The notes under the pieces: model-generated
The model's database searches: none
Told to the model about the DNA's origin: nothing
The model's input: the letters and a program-made list of their open reading frames with translations, nothing else
In this document: one piece after another, positions 51,860 to 60,770 of the stretch
Numbering within the stretch: the first letter of the stretch is position 1
Layout of the letters: each line of letters begins with the position of its first letter
Assembly: GCF_013466605.1 (NCBI RefSeq)
Contig: NZ_CP059162.1
Coordinates: 1 to 64,000 of the forward strand
Length of the DNA stretch: 64,000 bases
From: Pseudomonas chlororaphis subsp. aurantiaca
GTDB taxonomy: Bacteria > Pseudomonadota > Gammaproteobacteria > Pseudomonadales > Pseudomonadaceae
Direction: 5' to 3'
Made by a program: the position numbers and the translations under genes

Positions 51860-52861
51860 TCAACCTTTCATGACCTGCGCCAGCAACTCATAGGAATGCA
51901 GGCGGTCGGCGTGCTCGTACAGGTCGCAGGTGAAGATCAGCTCATCGGCGCCGGTCTGTTCGATCAGCACTTCAAGCTTGGCGCGGATCTTCGCCGGGCT
52001 GCCGATCATGGCCAGGCCGAGGAAGCTACCCACGGCTTCTTTTTCATGGGGCAGCCACAGGCCATCCATGCTCTTCACCGGTTTGCGCTGCACCAGGCTC
52101 TGGCCGCGCATCAGCGCGAGGATCCGCTGGTACACCGAGGTCGCCAGATAGTCGGCCTGTTCGTCGGTATCGGCCGCCACCAGCGGTACGCCGAGCATCA
52201 CATATGGCTTGTCGAGCACGGCCGAGGGCTTGAAGTGATTGCGGTACACGCGAATCGCCTCATGCATGTAGCGCGGCGCGAAATGCGAGGCGAAGGCGTA
52301 AGGCAAGCCGCGCTCACCGGCCAGTTGCGCACTGAACAGGCTGGAACCCAGCAGCCACACCGGCACCTGGGTATCGGTCCCTGGTACCGCGATCACCCGC
52401 TGTTCCGGGGTGCGTGGGCCGAGGTAGGCCATCAGCTCGGCCACGTCTTCAGGGAAGTCGTCGGCGCTGCCGGAACGTTCGCGGCGCAGGGCGCGGGCGG
52501 TCATCTGGTCCGACCCCGGCGCGCGGCCCAGGCCCAGGTCGATACGCCCCGGGTACAGGCTTTCCAGGGTGCCGAACTGTTCGGCGATCACCAGCGGCGC
52601 ATGGTTGGGCAGCATCACGCCACCGGAGCCGACGCGAATGCTCGAGGTGCCGCCGGCCAGATAACCCAGCAGCACCGAGGTCGCGGAGCTGGCGATACCG
52701 TCCATGTTGTGATGCTCGGCAACCCAGAAGCGGGTGTAGCCGAATTTCTCTACATGGCGGGCCAGGTCCAGGGAATTGCGCAGCGATTGCGCCGGACTGC
52801 CGTCCTCGCGCACGGGGACCAGGTCGAGGGTGGAAAACTTAACGTCGGACAGTGGTTTCAT
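51860..52861 (-). CDS. LLM-class flavin-dependent oxidoreductase
   Basis: A 333-residue luciferase-like TIM-barrel monooxygenase or reductase. Family signs: [109 protein letters not shown]. It resembles the E. coli YhbW group, using reduced FMN on an unknown substrate. It is monocistronic and divergent from osmC. Confidence 0.92.
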   Translation of the reverse strand: MKPLSDVKFSTLDLVPVREDGSPAQSLRNSLDLARHVEKFGYTRFWVAEHHNMDGIASSATSVLLGYLAGGTSSIRVGSGGVMLPNHAPLVIAEQFGTLESLYPGRIDLGLGRAPGSDQMTARALRRERSGSADDFPEDVAELMAYLGPRTPEQRVIAVPGTDTQVPVWLLGSSLFSAQLAGERGLPYAFASHFAPRYMHEAIRVYRNHFKPSAVLDKPYVMLGVPLVAADTDEQADYLATSVYQRILALMRGQSLVQRKPVKSMDGLWLPHEKEAVGSFLGLAMIGSPAKIRAKLEVLIEQTGADELIFTCDLYEHADRLHSYELLAQVMKG

Positions 52862-53065
52862 AAGCCTGCTTCTCCAATGGTGTGCAGGCCTTTGTCATGA
52901 GCCAAAACCTGCCGAATGCTGAAAGCCTGTTTCATGCAATGTGGGCATATACCCGAGTTTCAATAGCCAAGCTGAACTTGCTGTCCGGATAAACGGCGGA
53001 TTCAGACAGGATGAACTTCGCCGGGCCTTCTATCCTCTAGAACCCTGAGTAGCAGAAAACCACAA

Positions 53066-53085
53066 GGGCGCGGTCTTTCGCGCCC
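53066..53085 (+). promoter_or_regulatory. Hairpin in the osmC 5' leader
   Basis: Perfect 7-bp GC-rich stem GGGCGCG/CGCGCCC around GTCTTT, 9 nt before the GAGGAG ribosome site of osmC. It has no T tract directly after it. It could stabilise the message or act as a weak attenuator. Confidence 0.5.
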
Positions 53086-53103
53086 GTTCTCGAGGAGACA
53101 GAC

Positions 53104-53535
53104 ATGAGCATCACCAAGAAAGCATCGGCTCACTGGGAAGGCGACCTGAAAACCGGCATTGGCTCGATTTCCACTGAAACCGGGGTACTGCGCGATGCAC
53201 CTTACGGCTTCAAGGCGCGTTTCGAAGGCGGCAAGGGCACCAATCCGGAAGAACTGATCGGCGCCGCGCACGCGGGGTGTTTTTCCATGGCCTTCTCGAT
53301 GATTCTCGGCGAGGCCGGGCTCAAGGCCGACAGTATCGACACCAATGCCGAAGTGACCCTGGATCAGGTCGATGGCGGTTTTGCGATCACCGCGGTGCAC
53401 CTGATCCTCAAGGCGAAGATTCCCGGCGCCAGCCAGCAACAGTTCGATGAACTGAGCAAGAAGGCCAAGGAAGGTTGCCCGGTGTCCAAGGTGTTGAACG
53501 CCAAGATCAGCCTGGATGCGACGCTGGTCAGCTGA
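53104..53535 (+). CDS. osmC: OsmC-family peroxiredoxin
   Basis: A 143-residue thiol peroxidase reducing organic hydroperoxides, induced by osmotic or stationary stress in many bacteria. Both catalytic Cys are present: C59 in IGAAHAGCFSMAFSMILGEAG and the second near residue 124 in KEGCPVSKVLNAKISLDATLV. The start MSITKKASAHWEGDLKTG matches OsmC, and GAGGAG precedes the ATG. A likely terminator follows at 53560. Confidence 0.95.
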   Translation: MSITKKASAHWEGDLKTGIGSISTETGVLRDAPYGFKARFEGGKGTNPEELIGAAHAGCFSMAFSMILGEAGLKADSIDTNAEVTLDQVDGGFAITAVHLILKAKIPGASQQQFDELSKKAKEGCPVSKVLNAKISLDATLVS

Positions 53536-53559
53536 GCCTCGGTCCAACCGCTACATCGC

Positions 53560-53587
53560 ATCGCGGGCTCGCGATTGCGTTTTCTTC
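53560..53587 (+). terminator. Probable terminator of osmC
   Basis: Stem ATCGCG/CGCGAT (53560-53565 with 53570-53575), loop GGCT, followed by TGCGTTTTCTT. The stem is short and the T run starts 4 nt late, so confidence is moderate. Confidence 0.6.
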
Positions 53588-53706
53588 GCAACACTCCCGC
53601 GCCAGATATGCGCGGCGTCAGAACTCGCTTCATGAAAATGTGGTCGAATAGCCGACTGCAGGCTCAGCCCATGACCTTGGGCGCTGCATCAAGGGGAGCT
53701 CCACTC

Positions 53707-53946
53707 ATGAAACGTTTTGTCCTGGCAGTTGTTTGTAGCGCGCTGGCCACCTCGGCCCTGGCGGCTCCGAAGGATTGCGAAGAACTCAAGAAAGAGATTG
53801 AAATCAAGATCCAGGCCAACGCCGTGCCTTCCTACACCCTGGAGATTGTCAGCAAGGAGGAAGCCGAAAAGCATGACGTGGCCATGGTGGTCGGTACCTG
53901 CGAAAACGGCACCAAGGCGATCATCTATCAGCGAAACGACAGCTGA
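53707..53946 (+). CDS. DUF1161 small exported protein, copy 2
   Basis: A 79-residue paralogue of the protein at 51472: signal peptide MKRFVLAVVCSALATSALAA, then KDCEELKKEIEIKIQANAVPSYTLEIVSKEEAEKHDVAMVVGTCENGTKAIIYQRND. The CEELK...I.AKI...SY.LEIV...VVGTCE.GTK.I.Y pattern is shared. AGGGGAG precedes the ATG. The pair flanks the LLM and osmC genes. Function unknown. Confidence 0.9.
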   Translation: MKRFVLAVVCSALATSALAAPKDCEELKKEIEIKIQANAVPSYTLEIVSKEEAEKHDVAMVVGTCENGTKAIIYQRNDS

Positions 53947-53950
53947 TCGT

Positions 53951-54370
53951 TCAGATCACGCAGTTGACCATATGGTCTTCGGCCAGCAGCTCACGCTTGG
54001 CGTTGTACAGCCGGGCACTGGGAGAGAAACCCAGCGAGCGGGCTTCCAGCAGGTAACGCTGGCCGGCTTCGAAATGGTCGTAGCGCACGCTCAGGTAGCA
54101 CAGGCGCTCGGCCGGATCGTTCATCATGCCGAGGCGCCCGCTGAATACCTCGAAATCGAAACGCACCATCAACTCATGACTGCCCGGGGTGACCTGGAAA
54201 TAGCGGCCGTCGGTCAGGCGCTGGTTGTCCAGGCGCTCGGCCATCAGCAGCTTGCCGCCTGGCGTCGGGGTGGCGAAATCGACCCAGGCCTGTTGCGGGT
54301 CCACCGCCGGCAGGGGGCTGGAGCAGGCAACGAGGCCGGTCAGGGCAAGCAGCAGCAAGGGTTGGCGCAT
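53951..54370 (-). CDS. Small lipoprotein, copy A
   Basis: A 139-residue lipoprotein with lipobox LVAC (MRQPLLLLALTGLVACSSPLP). The mature part shows DPQQAWVDF..., RYFQVTPGSHELMVRFDFEV and YDHFEAGQRYLLEARSLGFSPSARLYNAKRELL, a beta-rich layout shared with its neighbour at 54413. I do not know its function. ATG 54370 is used because it starts the signal peptide; the frame reaches 54400. Confidence 0.85.
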   Translation of the reverse strand: MRQPLLLLALTGLVACSSPLPAVDPQQAWVDFATPTPGGKLLMAERLDNQRLTDGRYFQVTPGSHELMVRFDFEVFSGRLGMMNDPAERLCYLSVRYDHFEAGQRYLLEARSLGFSPSARLYNAKRELLAEDHMVNCVI

Positions 54371-54412
54371 GAGGTCGGGCCGTCCGGGGAAAGGCCTCAA
54401 GCATAGCGCCGA

Positions 54413-54826
54413 TCAGGTGCGCTGGCAGCCCGCCGGTTGGCCGGTACCCACCAGATTGCGCTGCTGGTCATAGAGCTTGGCCCAGGGCCGGAAGCCGATA
54501 TTGCCGGTCTGCAACTGGTAGCGTTGGCCGGCGTTGAAGTCCTTGTATTTCACATTCAGCTGGCAATCGCGCCACAGGGGCTCGCTGTCCGGGCCGATAT
54601 TGGTGGGCTCCACGGCGAACTGGTAGCGCACCTTCAGCTCATGGTCGCCGGGCTGGACCTCGAAATATCGGCGGTCCACCCAAGCCTTTTCGTCGACCTC
54701 CAACGCCTGCAGCGCGGTGTCCTGGTGGGTGTCGAGGTCGATCCAGGCTTGCGTCGGATCGGGGGCGGGCAATCCGGCACAGCCGCTCAGGGTCAACAGT
54801 CCGGTGGTCAGCAGCAACACGCGCAT
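54413..54826 (-). CDS. Small lipoprotein, copy B
   Basis: A 137-residue lipoprotein with lipobox LSGC (MRVLLLTTGLLTLSGCAGLPAPDPTQAWIDLDTHQ). It aligns with copy A through DPTQAWIDL, RRYFEVQPGDHELKVRYQFAV and YKDFNAGQRYQLQTGNIGFRPWAKLYDQQRNLV, so the two are a tandem duplication on the same strand with 42 bp between them. Probably one transcription unit, divergent from the peptidase. Function unknown. Confidence 0.86.
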   Translation of the reverse strand: MRVLLLTTGLLTLSGCAGLPAPDPTQAWIDLDTHQDTALQALEVDEKAWVDRRYFEVQPGDHELKVRYQFAVEPTNIGPDSEPLWRDCQLNVKYKDFNAGQRYQLQTGNIGFRPWAKLYDQQRNLVGTGQPAGCQRT

Positions 54827-54885
54827 AGCGAAACTCCAGGCAGGCGAGATAGTCTTGGGGGCAGACTCTCGAAGGATGATTCGAT

Positions 54886-55965
54886 TTGATTAGGCCGCGT
54901 TCAAGCCATGGGTTACTTGATCATCTTTTGCGTTTTTTGTTTCCGGGCTTGCTGCTTTTGTTGCTCAACGGTTGTTCCAGCGTGGGTTACTACGGCCAGC
55001 TGGCCAGTGGCCAATGGCGTCTGCTGCAGGCCCGCACGCCGGTTGAGCAGGTCATCGCCGACCCGGCTCGCGACCCGTTATTGCGCGCCCATCTGGCCCA
55101 GTCGCAGAAGGCCCGGCGCTTCGCCAGCCAGCAGTTGCACCTGCCGGACAACCAGAGCTACCGCCTCTACGCCGACATCGGCCGGCCCTACGTGGTGTGG
55201 AATGTGTTCAGCACCCCTGAGTTTTCCCTGAGCCCCAAGACCCACTGTTTCCCGATTGCCGGCTGCGTGGCCTATCGCGGCTACTACAGCCAGGGCGCGG
55301 CCCGGGGCGAGGCGGCCTTGCAGAAACAGCAGGGCATGGATGTGGCCATCGGCGGGGTGGAGGCCTATTCGACCCTGGGCTGGTTCAACGACCCGATCCT
55401 CAGTTCTATGCTGCATTGGGGCGACGAGCGCCTGGCGACCCTGATCTTCCACGAGCTGGCCCATCAGCGCTTCTATGTGAAGGACGACACCGAGTTCAAC
55501 GAGTCCTTCGCCACCTTCGTCGAGCAGGAAGGCACCCGGCAATGGCGGGCGGCCCGGGGCCTGGCGCCGGCCAGCGATGCCCTGGTCAAGCAGAAGGACC
55601 AGTTCATCCAGCTGATCCTCGATACCCGCCAGCGCCTGGAACGCCTGTATGCCCTGCCGCTGCCAGTCGAGCAGATGCGCCAGCGCAAGGCCGCCGAATT
55701 CGAACGGCTGCGCCGGGATTACCGCCAGATGAAGGACAGCCAATGGCACGGCGACTCGCGCTACGACTTCTGGATCAACACCCCGCTGAACAATGCCAGG
55801 CTGCTGCCTTTCGGCCTGTACGACCAGTGGGTGCCGGCGTTTGCCGCCTTGTTCAAGCAGGTCAACGGCGATTGGCTGGCGTTTTACCAGGACGTGGAGA
55901 AGCTCGGCGCGCTGTCGGCTGAAAAGCGCAAGGCGGCGCTAAAAGCATTGATGGATGGCGCCTGA
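54886..55965 (+). CDS. Putative zinc aminopeptidase lipoprotein
   Basis: A 359-residue protein of the bacterial aminopeptidase family with the zinc motif HELAHQ in LATLIFHELAHQRFYVKDDTEFNESFATFVEQEG. A signal peptide ends in lipobox LLNGC near residue 29, so it is probably a lipoprotein. The frame is blocked by a stop just upstream, so TTG 54886 is the earliest start; AAGGA lies 9 nt before it. Substrate unknown. Confidence 0.87.
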   Translation: MIRPRSSHGLLDHLLRFLFPGLLLLLLNGCSSVGYYGQLASGQWRLLQARTPVEQVIADPARDPLLRAHLAQSQKARRFASQQLHLPDNQSYRLYADIGRPYVVWNVFSTPEFSLSPKTHCFPIAGCVAYRGYYSQGAARGEAALQKQQGMDVAIGGVEAYSTLGWFNDPILSSMLHWGDERLATLIFHELAHQRFYVKDDTEFNESFATFVEQEGTRQWRAARGLAPASDALVKQKDQFIQLILDTRQRLERLYALPLPVEQMRQRKAAEFERLRRDYRQMKDSQWHGDSRYDFWINTPLNNARLLPFGLYDQWVPAFAALFKQVNGDWLAFYQDVEKLGALSAEKRKAALKALMDGA

Positions 55966-56034
55966 AAGGTCTCTATCGCGGGCAATCGAGCGTCGACCGG
56001 CCGCTCCTGCAGAGGCTCCGCGATAACTATCGGC

Positions 56035-56685
56035 TCAGCGTTGCAAGAACGCCTGATGCAACTCATCCAGGGTCTGGAAGTGATAGGCCGGCGCCTCGGC
56101 GCTCAGTTCTTCGTGGCTGCCGAAGCCATAACCCACCGCCGCCGCATCCAGCCCGTTGCGGCGGGCGCCGATCAGGTCGTGCTTGCGGTCGCCGATCATC
56201 AGGGTATCGCTCGGGTCCAGGCCTTCCTCGCTGACCAGGTGGCGAATCAGCTCGACCTTGTCGGTGCGGGCGCCGTCCAGTTCGCTGCCGTAGATCACCT
56301 TGAAGTGCCGGGCGAAATCGAAGTGCCGGGCGATCTCGCGGGCAAACACCCACGGCTTGGACGTCGCGATGTACAGCTGGCGGCCTTGCCCGCCGAGGGT
56401 TTCCAGCAGGGGCGTGACGCCATCGAATACGCGGTTCTCATACAGGCCGGTGACCTTGAAACGCTCGCGGTAGAAATTCACCGCCTCCCAGGCTCTGGCT
56501 TCGTCGAACCCGTAGAACTGCATGAATGCCTGCAACAGCGGCGGGCCGATGAAGTGTTCCAGTTTGCTCAGGTCGGGTTCGTCGATGCCCAGCTTGCCGA
56601 GGGCGAACTGGATCGAGCGGGTGATGCCTTCGCGCGGGTCGGTCAGGGTGCCGTCGAGGTCGAACAGAACGGTTTGGTAATGCAT
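56035..56685 (-). CDS. HAD-family phosphatase (Gph/phosphoglycolate-phosphatase-like)
   Basis: A 216-residue HAD hydrolase with the four motifs: VLFDLDGTLTDPREG, IATSKPW, the Lys of TDKVELI, and LMIGDRKHDLIGARRNG. The cap is helical. It resembles phosphoglycolate phosphatases and nucleotidases, but the substrate is unassigned. The 28-bp gap to the carbonic anhydrase gene suggests one operon. A REP half-pair (about 55973-56026) follows its stop. Confidence 0.9.
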   Translation of the reverse strand: MHYQTVLFDLDGTLTDPREGITRSIQFALGKLGIDEPDLSKLEHFIGPPLLQAFMQFYGFDEARAWEAVNFYRERFKVTGLYENRVFDGVTPLLETLGGQGRQLYIATSKPWVFAREIARHFDFARHFKVIYGSELDGARTDKVELIRHLVSEEGLDPSDTLMIGDRKHDLIGARRNGLDAAAVGYGFGSHEELSAEAPAYHFQTLDELHQAFLQR

Positions 56686-56713
56686 GGGGATTCCTGGGCA
56701 GTGGGTCGGGGGC

Positions 56714-57280
56714 TCAAGCCTGGTCGTAGCCTTCGGCCAGGTGCAGGTCCTTGAGCTTCACGTAGTTGGCGGCGCTGTAGGTGAAGAAGGCGCGTTCCTT
56801 GTCGGTCAGCGGGCGGGCCTGTTTCACTGGGCTGCCGACATAGAGGAAGCCGCTTTCCAGGCGTTTGCCCGGCGGCACCAGGCTGCCGGCGCCGACGATC
56901 ACGTCGTCTTCCACCACGGCGCCGTCCATGACGATGCTGCCCATGCCGATCAGCACCCGGCTGCCGACGCTGCAACCGTGCAGCATCACCTTGTGGGCGA
57001 TGGTCACGTCGTCGCCGATCAGCAGCGGGAAGCCGTCCGGGTTGAAGGGGCCAGCGTGGGTGATGTGCAGCACGCTGCCGTCCTGCACGCTGGTGCGGGC
57101 GCCGATGCGGATGCGGTGCATGTCGCCGCGGATCACCGTGAGTGGCCAGACCGAGCTGTCGGCACCGATTTCGACGTCGCCGACCACCACCGCCGAGCTG
57201 TCGACGAAGGCCCGCGGGCCAAGGATGGGTGTGTGATTCTGATAGCTGCGAATGGCCAAGTTGGATACCTGCTTTGACAT
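56714..57280 (-). CDS. Gamma-class carbonic anhydrase-like protein (YrdA/PaaY family)
   Basis: A 188-residue left-handed beta-helix protein. Hexapeptide repeats (FVDSSAVVVGDVEIGADSSVWPLTVIRGDMHRIRIGARTSVQDGSVLHITHAG; IAHKVMLHGCSVGSRVLIGMGSIVMDGAVVEDDVIVGAGS) contain the three zinc His in LHITHAG, TIAHKVMLHG. Related proteins have carbonic anhydrase activity, but many YrdA homologues have not been shown active. Divergent from prlC. Confidence 0.92.
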   Translation of the reverse strand: MSKQVSNLAIRSYQNHTPILGPRAFVDSSAVVVGDVEIGADSSVWPLTVIRGDMHRIRIGARTSVQDGSVLHITHAGPFNPDGFPLLIGDDVTIAHKVMLHGCSVGSRVLIGMGSIVMDGAVVEDDVIVGAGSLVPPGKRLESGFLYVGSPVKQARPLTDKERAFFTYSAANYVKLKDLHLAEGYDQA

Positions 57281-57361
57281 TTATTAATGGGGTCGATAGC
57301 TGCGGTGGGCGTCGATTGTAATTAAGATGGCTCAATGTTTCTTCCAGCCAAGGTGCCAACC

Positions 57362-59413
57362 GTGAGTGTGAACAACCCTCTTCTGCAGCCCTACGACCTG
57401 CCGCCGTTTTCGGCGATCCGCGCCGAGCACGTACAGCCGGCCATCAAACAGATCCTGGCTGACAACCGCGCCGCCATCGCTGAAATCCTCAAGAACCAGG
57501 GCGCGCAACCGACCTGGGCCGGCCTGGTTCTGGCCATGGACGAACTCAACGACCGCCTGGGTGCGGCCTGGAGTCCGGTCAGCCACCTCAATGCCGTGTG
57601 CAACAGCGCCGAACTGCGCGAAGCCTATGAGTCCTGCCTGCCGGACCTGAGCGCCTACGCCACCGAGCTGGGGCAGAACCGTGAGCTGTTCCAGGCCTTC
57701 GAAGCCCTGGCGAGCAGCCCGGAAGCCGCCGGTTTCGACGTGGCGCAGAAAACTATCCTGGAACACTCCCTGCGTGACTTCCGCCTGTCGGGTATCGACC
57801 TGCCGCCAGAGCAGCAGAAGCGCTACGCCGAAGTGCAGAGCAAGCTTTCCGAGCTGGGCAGCCGCTTCTCCAACCAGCTGCTTGACGCCACCCAGGCCTG
57901 GACCAAGCACATCACCGACGAAGCGGCCCTGGCTGGCTTGACCGCGTCGGCCAAGGCGCAGATGGCTGCCGCGGCCCAGGCCAAGGATCTGCAAGGCTGG
58001 CTGATTACCCTGGAATTCCCCAGCTACTACGCTGTGATGACCTACGCCGAAGACCGCGCGCTGCGTGAAGAAGTCTACGCCGCCTACTGCACCCGCGCCT
58101 CGGATCAGGGCCCGAACGCCGGCCAGAACGACAACGGCCCGGTCATGGAAGAAATCCTCGACCTGCGCCAGGAACTGGCCCAGCTGCTGGGCTACGCCAA
58201 CTTCGCCGAGCTGAGCCTGGCCACCAAGATGGCCGAGTCCAGCGACCAGGTGCTGAGTTTCCTGCGGGACCTGGCCAAGCGCAGCAAGCCGTTCGCCGCC
58301 CAGGACCTGCAACAGCTCAAGGCCTATGCCGCCGAACAGGGCTGCCCGGACCTGCAGAGCTGGGACAGCGGTTTCTACGGCGAGAAGCTGCGCGAGCAGC
58401 GCTACAGCGTGGCCCAGGAAACCCTGCGCGCCTATTTCCCGATCGACAAGGTACTGGGCGGCCTGTTCGCCATCGTCCAGCGCCTGTACGGCATCGAGAT
58501 CGCCGAACTGAAAGGCTTCGACACCTGGCACCCGGACGTGCGCCTGTTCGAGATCAAGGAGAACGGTCAGCACGTGGGCCGCTTCTTCTTCGACCTGTAT
58601 GCCCGCGCCAACAAGCGTGGCGGTGCCTGGATGGACGGCGCCCGCGACCGTCGCCGCACTTCCGACGGCGTGCTGCAAAGCCCGGTGGCCAACCTGGTGT
58701 GCAACTTCACCCCGGCCGACAGCGGCAAGCCTGCCCTGCTGACCCACGATGAAGTCACCACCCTGTTCCACGAATTCGGCCATGGCCTGCACCACCTGCT
58801 GACCCGCGTCGAACATGCCGGTGTTTCCGGCATCAACGGCGTGGCCTGGGATGCGGTGGAGCTGCCGAGCCAGTTCATGGAGAACTGGTGCTGGGAGCCG
58901 GAAGGCCTGGCGCTGATCTCCGGTCACTACGAGACCGGCGAACCGCTGCCCCAGGACCTGCTGGAAAAAATGCTCGCGGCGAAGAACTTCCAGTCCGGCC
59001 TGATGATGGTGCGCCAACTGGAGTTCTCGCTGTTCGACTTCGAACTGCATGCCACCCATGGCGACGGCCGTGCCGTGCTGCAAGTGCTCGAAGGCGTGCG
59101 CGACGAGGTCTCGGTGATGCGTCCGCCGGCCTACAACCGCTTCCCCAACAGCTTCGCTCACATCTTCGCCGGCGGTTACGCAGCGGGTTACTACAGCTAC
59201 AAGTGGGCCGAAGTGCTGTCGGCCGATGCCTTTTCGAGGTTCGAGGAAGAAGGCGTGCTGAATGCCGAGACCGGTCGCGCGTTCCGCGAAGCGATCCTGG
59301 CCCGTGGCGGTTCTCAGGAGCCAATGGTGCTGTTCGTCGACTTCCGCGGACGCGCACCGTCGATTGACGCACTCTTGCGCCATAGCGGCCTGACCGAGGA
59401 CGAAGCGGCATGA
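57362..59413 (+). CDS. prlC: Oligopeptidase A
   Basis: Cytosolic M3 metallopeptidase degrading signal peptides and short peptides. The protein has 683 residues from GTG 57362. Key site: HEFGHGLHHLLTRV with Glu after it, and GINGVAWDAVELPSQFMENW. The start is uncertain: ATG 57335 adds nine residues without a ribosome site, while the GTG has AAGG 9 nt before it and fits the family start (NNPLLQPYDLPPFSAIRAEHV). Its stop overlaps the next ATG. Confidence 0.96.
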   Translation: MSVNNPLLQPYDLPPFSAIRAEHVQPAIKQILADNRAAIAEILKNQGAQPTWAGLVLAMDELNDRLGAAWSPVSHLNAVCNSAELREAYESCLPDLSAYATELGQNRELFQAFEALASSPEAAGFDVAQKTILEHSLRDFRLSGIDLPPEQQKRYAEVQSKLSELGSRFSNQLLDATQAWTKHITDEAALAGLTASAKAQMAAAAQAKDLQGWLITLEFPSYYAVMTYAEDRALREEVYAAYCTRASDQGPNAGQNDNGPVMEEILDLRQELAQLLGYANFAELSLATKMAESSDQVLSFLRDLAKRSKPFAAQDLQQLKAYAAEQGCPDLQSWDSGFYGEKLREQRYSVAQETLRAYFPIDKVLGGLFAIVQRLYGIEIAELKGFDTWHPDVRLFEIKENGQHVGRFFFDLYARANKRGGAWMDGARDRRRTSDGVLQSPVANLVCNFTPADSGKPALLTHDEVTTLFHEFGHGLHHLLTRVEHAGVSGINGVAWDAVELPSQFMENWCWEPEGLALISGHYETGEPLPQDLLEKMLAAKNFQSGLMMVRQLEFSLFDFELHATHGDGRAVLQVLEGVRDEVSVMRPPAYNRFPNSFAHIFAGGYAAGYYSYKWAEVLSADAFSRFEEEGVLNAETGRAFREAILARGGSQEPMVLFVDFRGRAPSIDALLRHSGLTEDEAA

Positions 59414-59697
59414 GCGAGGGGCCAGTGAAGACGAAAAAACGCTTTATCGCCGGGGCGGTCTGCCCGGCGTGCAGCGAGCAGGACAAGTTGATGATGTGGA
59501 GCGAAGACGACATTCCCCATCGCGAGTGCGTGGCCTGCGGCTATTCCGACACCCTGAATGAACAGGGCCTGTCGGTGCCCAAGGAGCTGGGTACGCGGGT
59601 CAACACCACGGCCCTCAAGGTGCCGGATGCCAAGGTCCAGTCGGTGCAGTTTTTCCCCAACCCCAAGTTGAAGAAAAAGACCGACGACGCGAAGTAA
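59410..59697 (+). CDS. YheV-family zinc-ribbon protein (DUF2387)
   Basis: A 95-residue protein with the pattern FIAGAVCPACSEQDKLMMWSEDDIPHRECVACGYSDT: CxxC...CxxC, a predicted zinc ribbon. It starts 4 bp before the prlC stop (ATGA), so it is translated with prlC, as in E. coli where yheV follows prlC-rsmJ. Function unknown. Confidence 0.9.
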   Translation: MSEGPVKTKKRFIAGAVCPACSEQDKLMMWSEDDIPHRECVACGYSDTLNEQGLSVPKELGTRVNTTALKVPDAKVQSVQFFPNPKLKKKTDDAK

Positions 59698-59710
59698 CCC
59701 TCAGACTTCC

Positions 59711-59789
59711 GTAGGAGCCAAGCGTGCTGGCGATCAAGGCGCTGCGGTGTGTCTGATGCACCGCCATCGCCAGCAAGCGATGCTCCTAC
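59711..59789. repeat. REP-type pair, family A variant
   Basis: GTAGGAGCCAAGCGTGCTGG (59711-59730) and an inverted unit CCAGCAAGCGATGCTCCTAC (59770-59789). An inner hairpin GCGGTG/CACCGC lies in between. It sits between convergent genes and could terminate both. Confidence 0.75.
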
Positions 59790-59819
59790 AGGGTCAACGC
59801 TGAAAAAACACGCAGCCGG

Positions 59820-60476
59820 TCAATTCGCCGGCTTGCTGACGCTCACTGTCTCGAACCAGCTCTTCACCGAACAGGTGGCGAACACGCTGGTGCTGCAATC
59901 GCCATTGGCCAGGGCGGTGCGCAACTTGTCGACATCGGCCTGCATCATGTAGCGAATGCCGTCCTTGAAGTGGGAACTGTCGCCAAACCCGCCTCCGGTC
60001 ATTTCATTCAGCGCCTCCTCCTTGCTCCAGCCCTGAACCACCACTCGATACATCGCCGACATCAGGCCGGTGCGGTCCGAACCGTGCTTGCAGTGCATCA
60101 GCACCGGGCCGTCACTTTCGGCGCTCTGGATCGCGCGCAAGGCCGCCAGCACGTCGGCGTCGTCCACATGATTGGTCCGGTAAGGCAATTGCACCTGCTT
60201 GATTCCCGGGGCCTGCAGCCAGCTGGCGTCGGACTCCGGCAGGAAGTTGATCACCGTGCCCACCTTGAGTTTTTCCAGCAAAGGCACGGCGCCGCCGTCC
60301 GGCAAGGCGCTGCGGTAGAGCGTCGGTGACATCTGGTACAGGTTGTAGTGGGTTTCCACGGGCTGGGCCCACTGGGCCGGGCGGGTCGCGCCGGTTTCGG
60401 CGGCCTGCGCCTGGGGCCAGGCAAGCAGCGTCAGCAGGGACAGGCAGAGGGCGGGAAGGGTACGAAAGTTGTGCAT
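59820..60476 (-). CDS. Exported dual-specificity/tyrosine phosphatase-like protein
   Basis: A 218-residue protein with a signal peptide (MHNFRTLPALCLSLLTLLAWPQAQAAE) and a Cys-based phosphatase site VLMHCKHGSDRTGLMSAMYR (C-x5-R), with the general-acid-type loop upstream. Bacterial homologues include phosphoinositide or tyrosine phosphatases exported to the periplasm. Substrate unknown. It is divergent from the gluconate dehydrogenase genes. Confidence 0.88.
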   Translation of the reverse strand: MHNFRTLPALCLSLLTLLAWPQAQAAETGATRPAQWAQPVETHYNLYQMSPTLYRSALPDGGAVPLLEKLKVGTVINFLPESDASWLQAPGIKQVQLPYRTNHVDDADVLAALRAIQSAESDGPVLMHCKHGSDRTGLMSAMYRVVVQGWSKEEALNEMTGGGFGDSSHFKDGIRYMMQADVDKLRTALANGDCSTSVFATCSVKSWFETVSVSKPAN

Positions 60477-60770
60477 GCAGAAGGTCGTGACCGGAAATGG
60501 GGTGGAGGGAGCCTAGCTTCCATCCGGACCGGTCAACGCCCTGTGAGGCGCTCGTCAAAGAAACGTGAAGCCGCTGCGATAGAGGTTTTTTCTCGGTAAT
60601 CGCGACTTTTTTGCAACGCAAACGATTTACTCGATTGCTTAGCCTGCTACCATTTGTAACCAAAATTTGCTGAACTGTGTTTCCCCGGCGCCCCCAATCG
60701 CCGCCAGAACGACAAGCCACGCCATGACGCGGCTGCCCAACCCGTGAATGCCTAGTGTGAGGTGCACCCC
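60477..60770. promoter_or_regulatory. Divergent upstream region of the dehydrogenase operon
   Basis: A 294-bp space with no gene. It holds a short palindrome TTTGC-AAC-GCAAA at 60610-60622 and an AT-rich stretch (60600-60680) suited to a promoter. I see no clear PtxS or HexR site. Confidence 0.4.

Noticed and set aside
57332..59383. 683-codon minus-strand frame opposite prlC
   Set aside because: Antisense shadow of a strongly supported oligopeptidase A gene.
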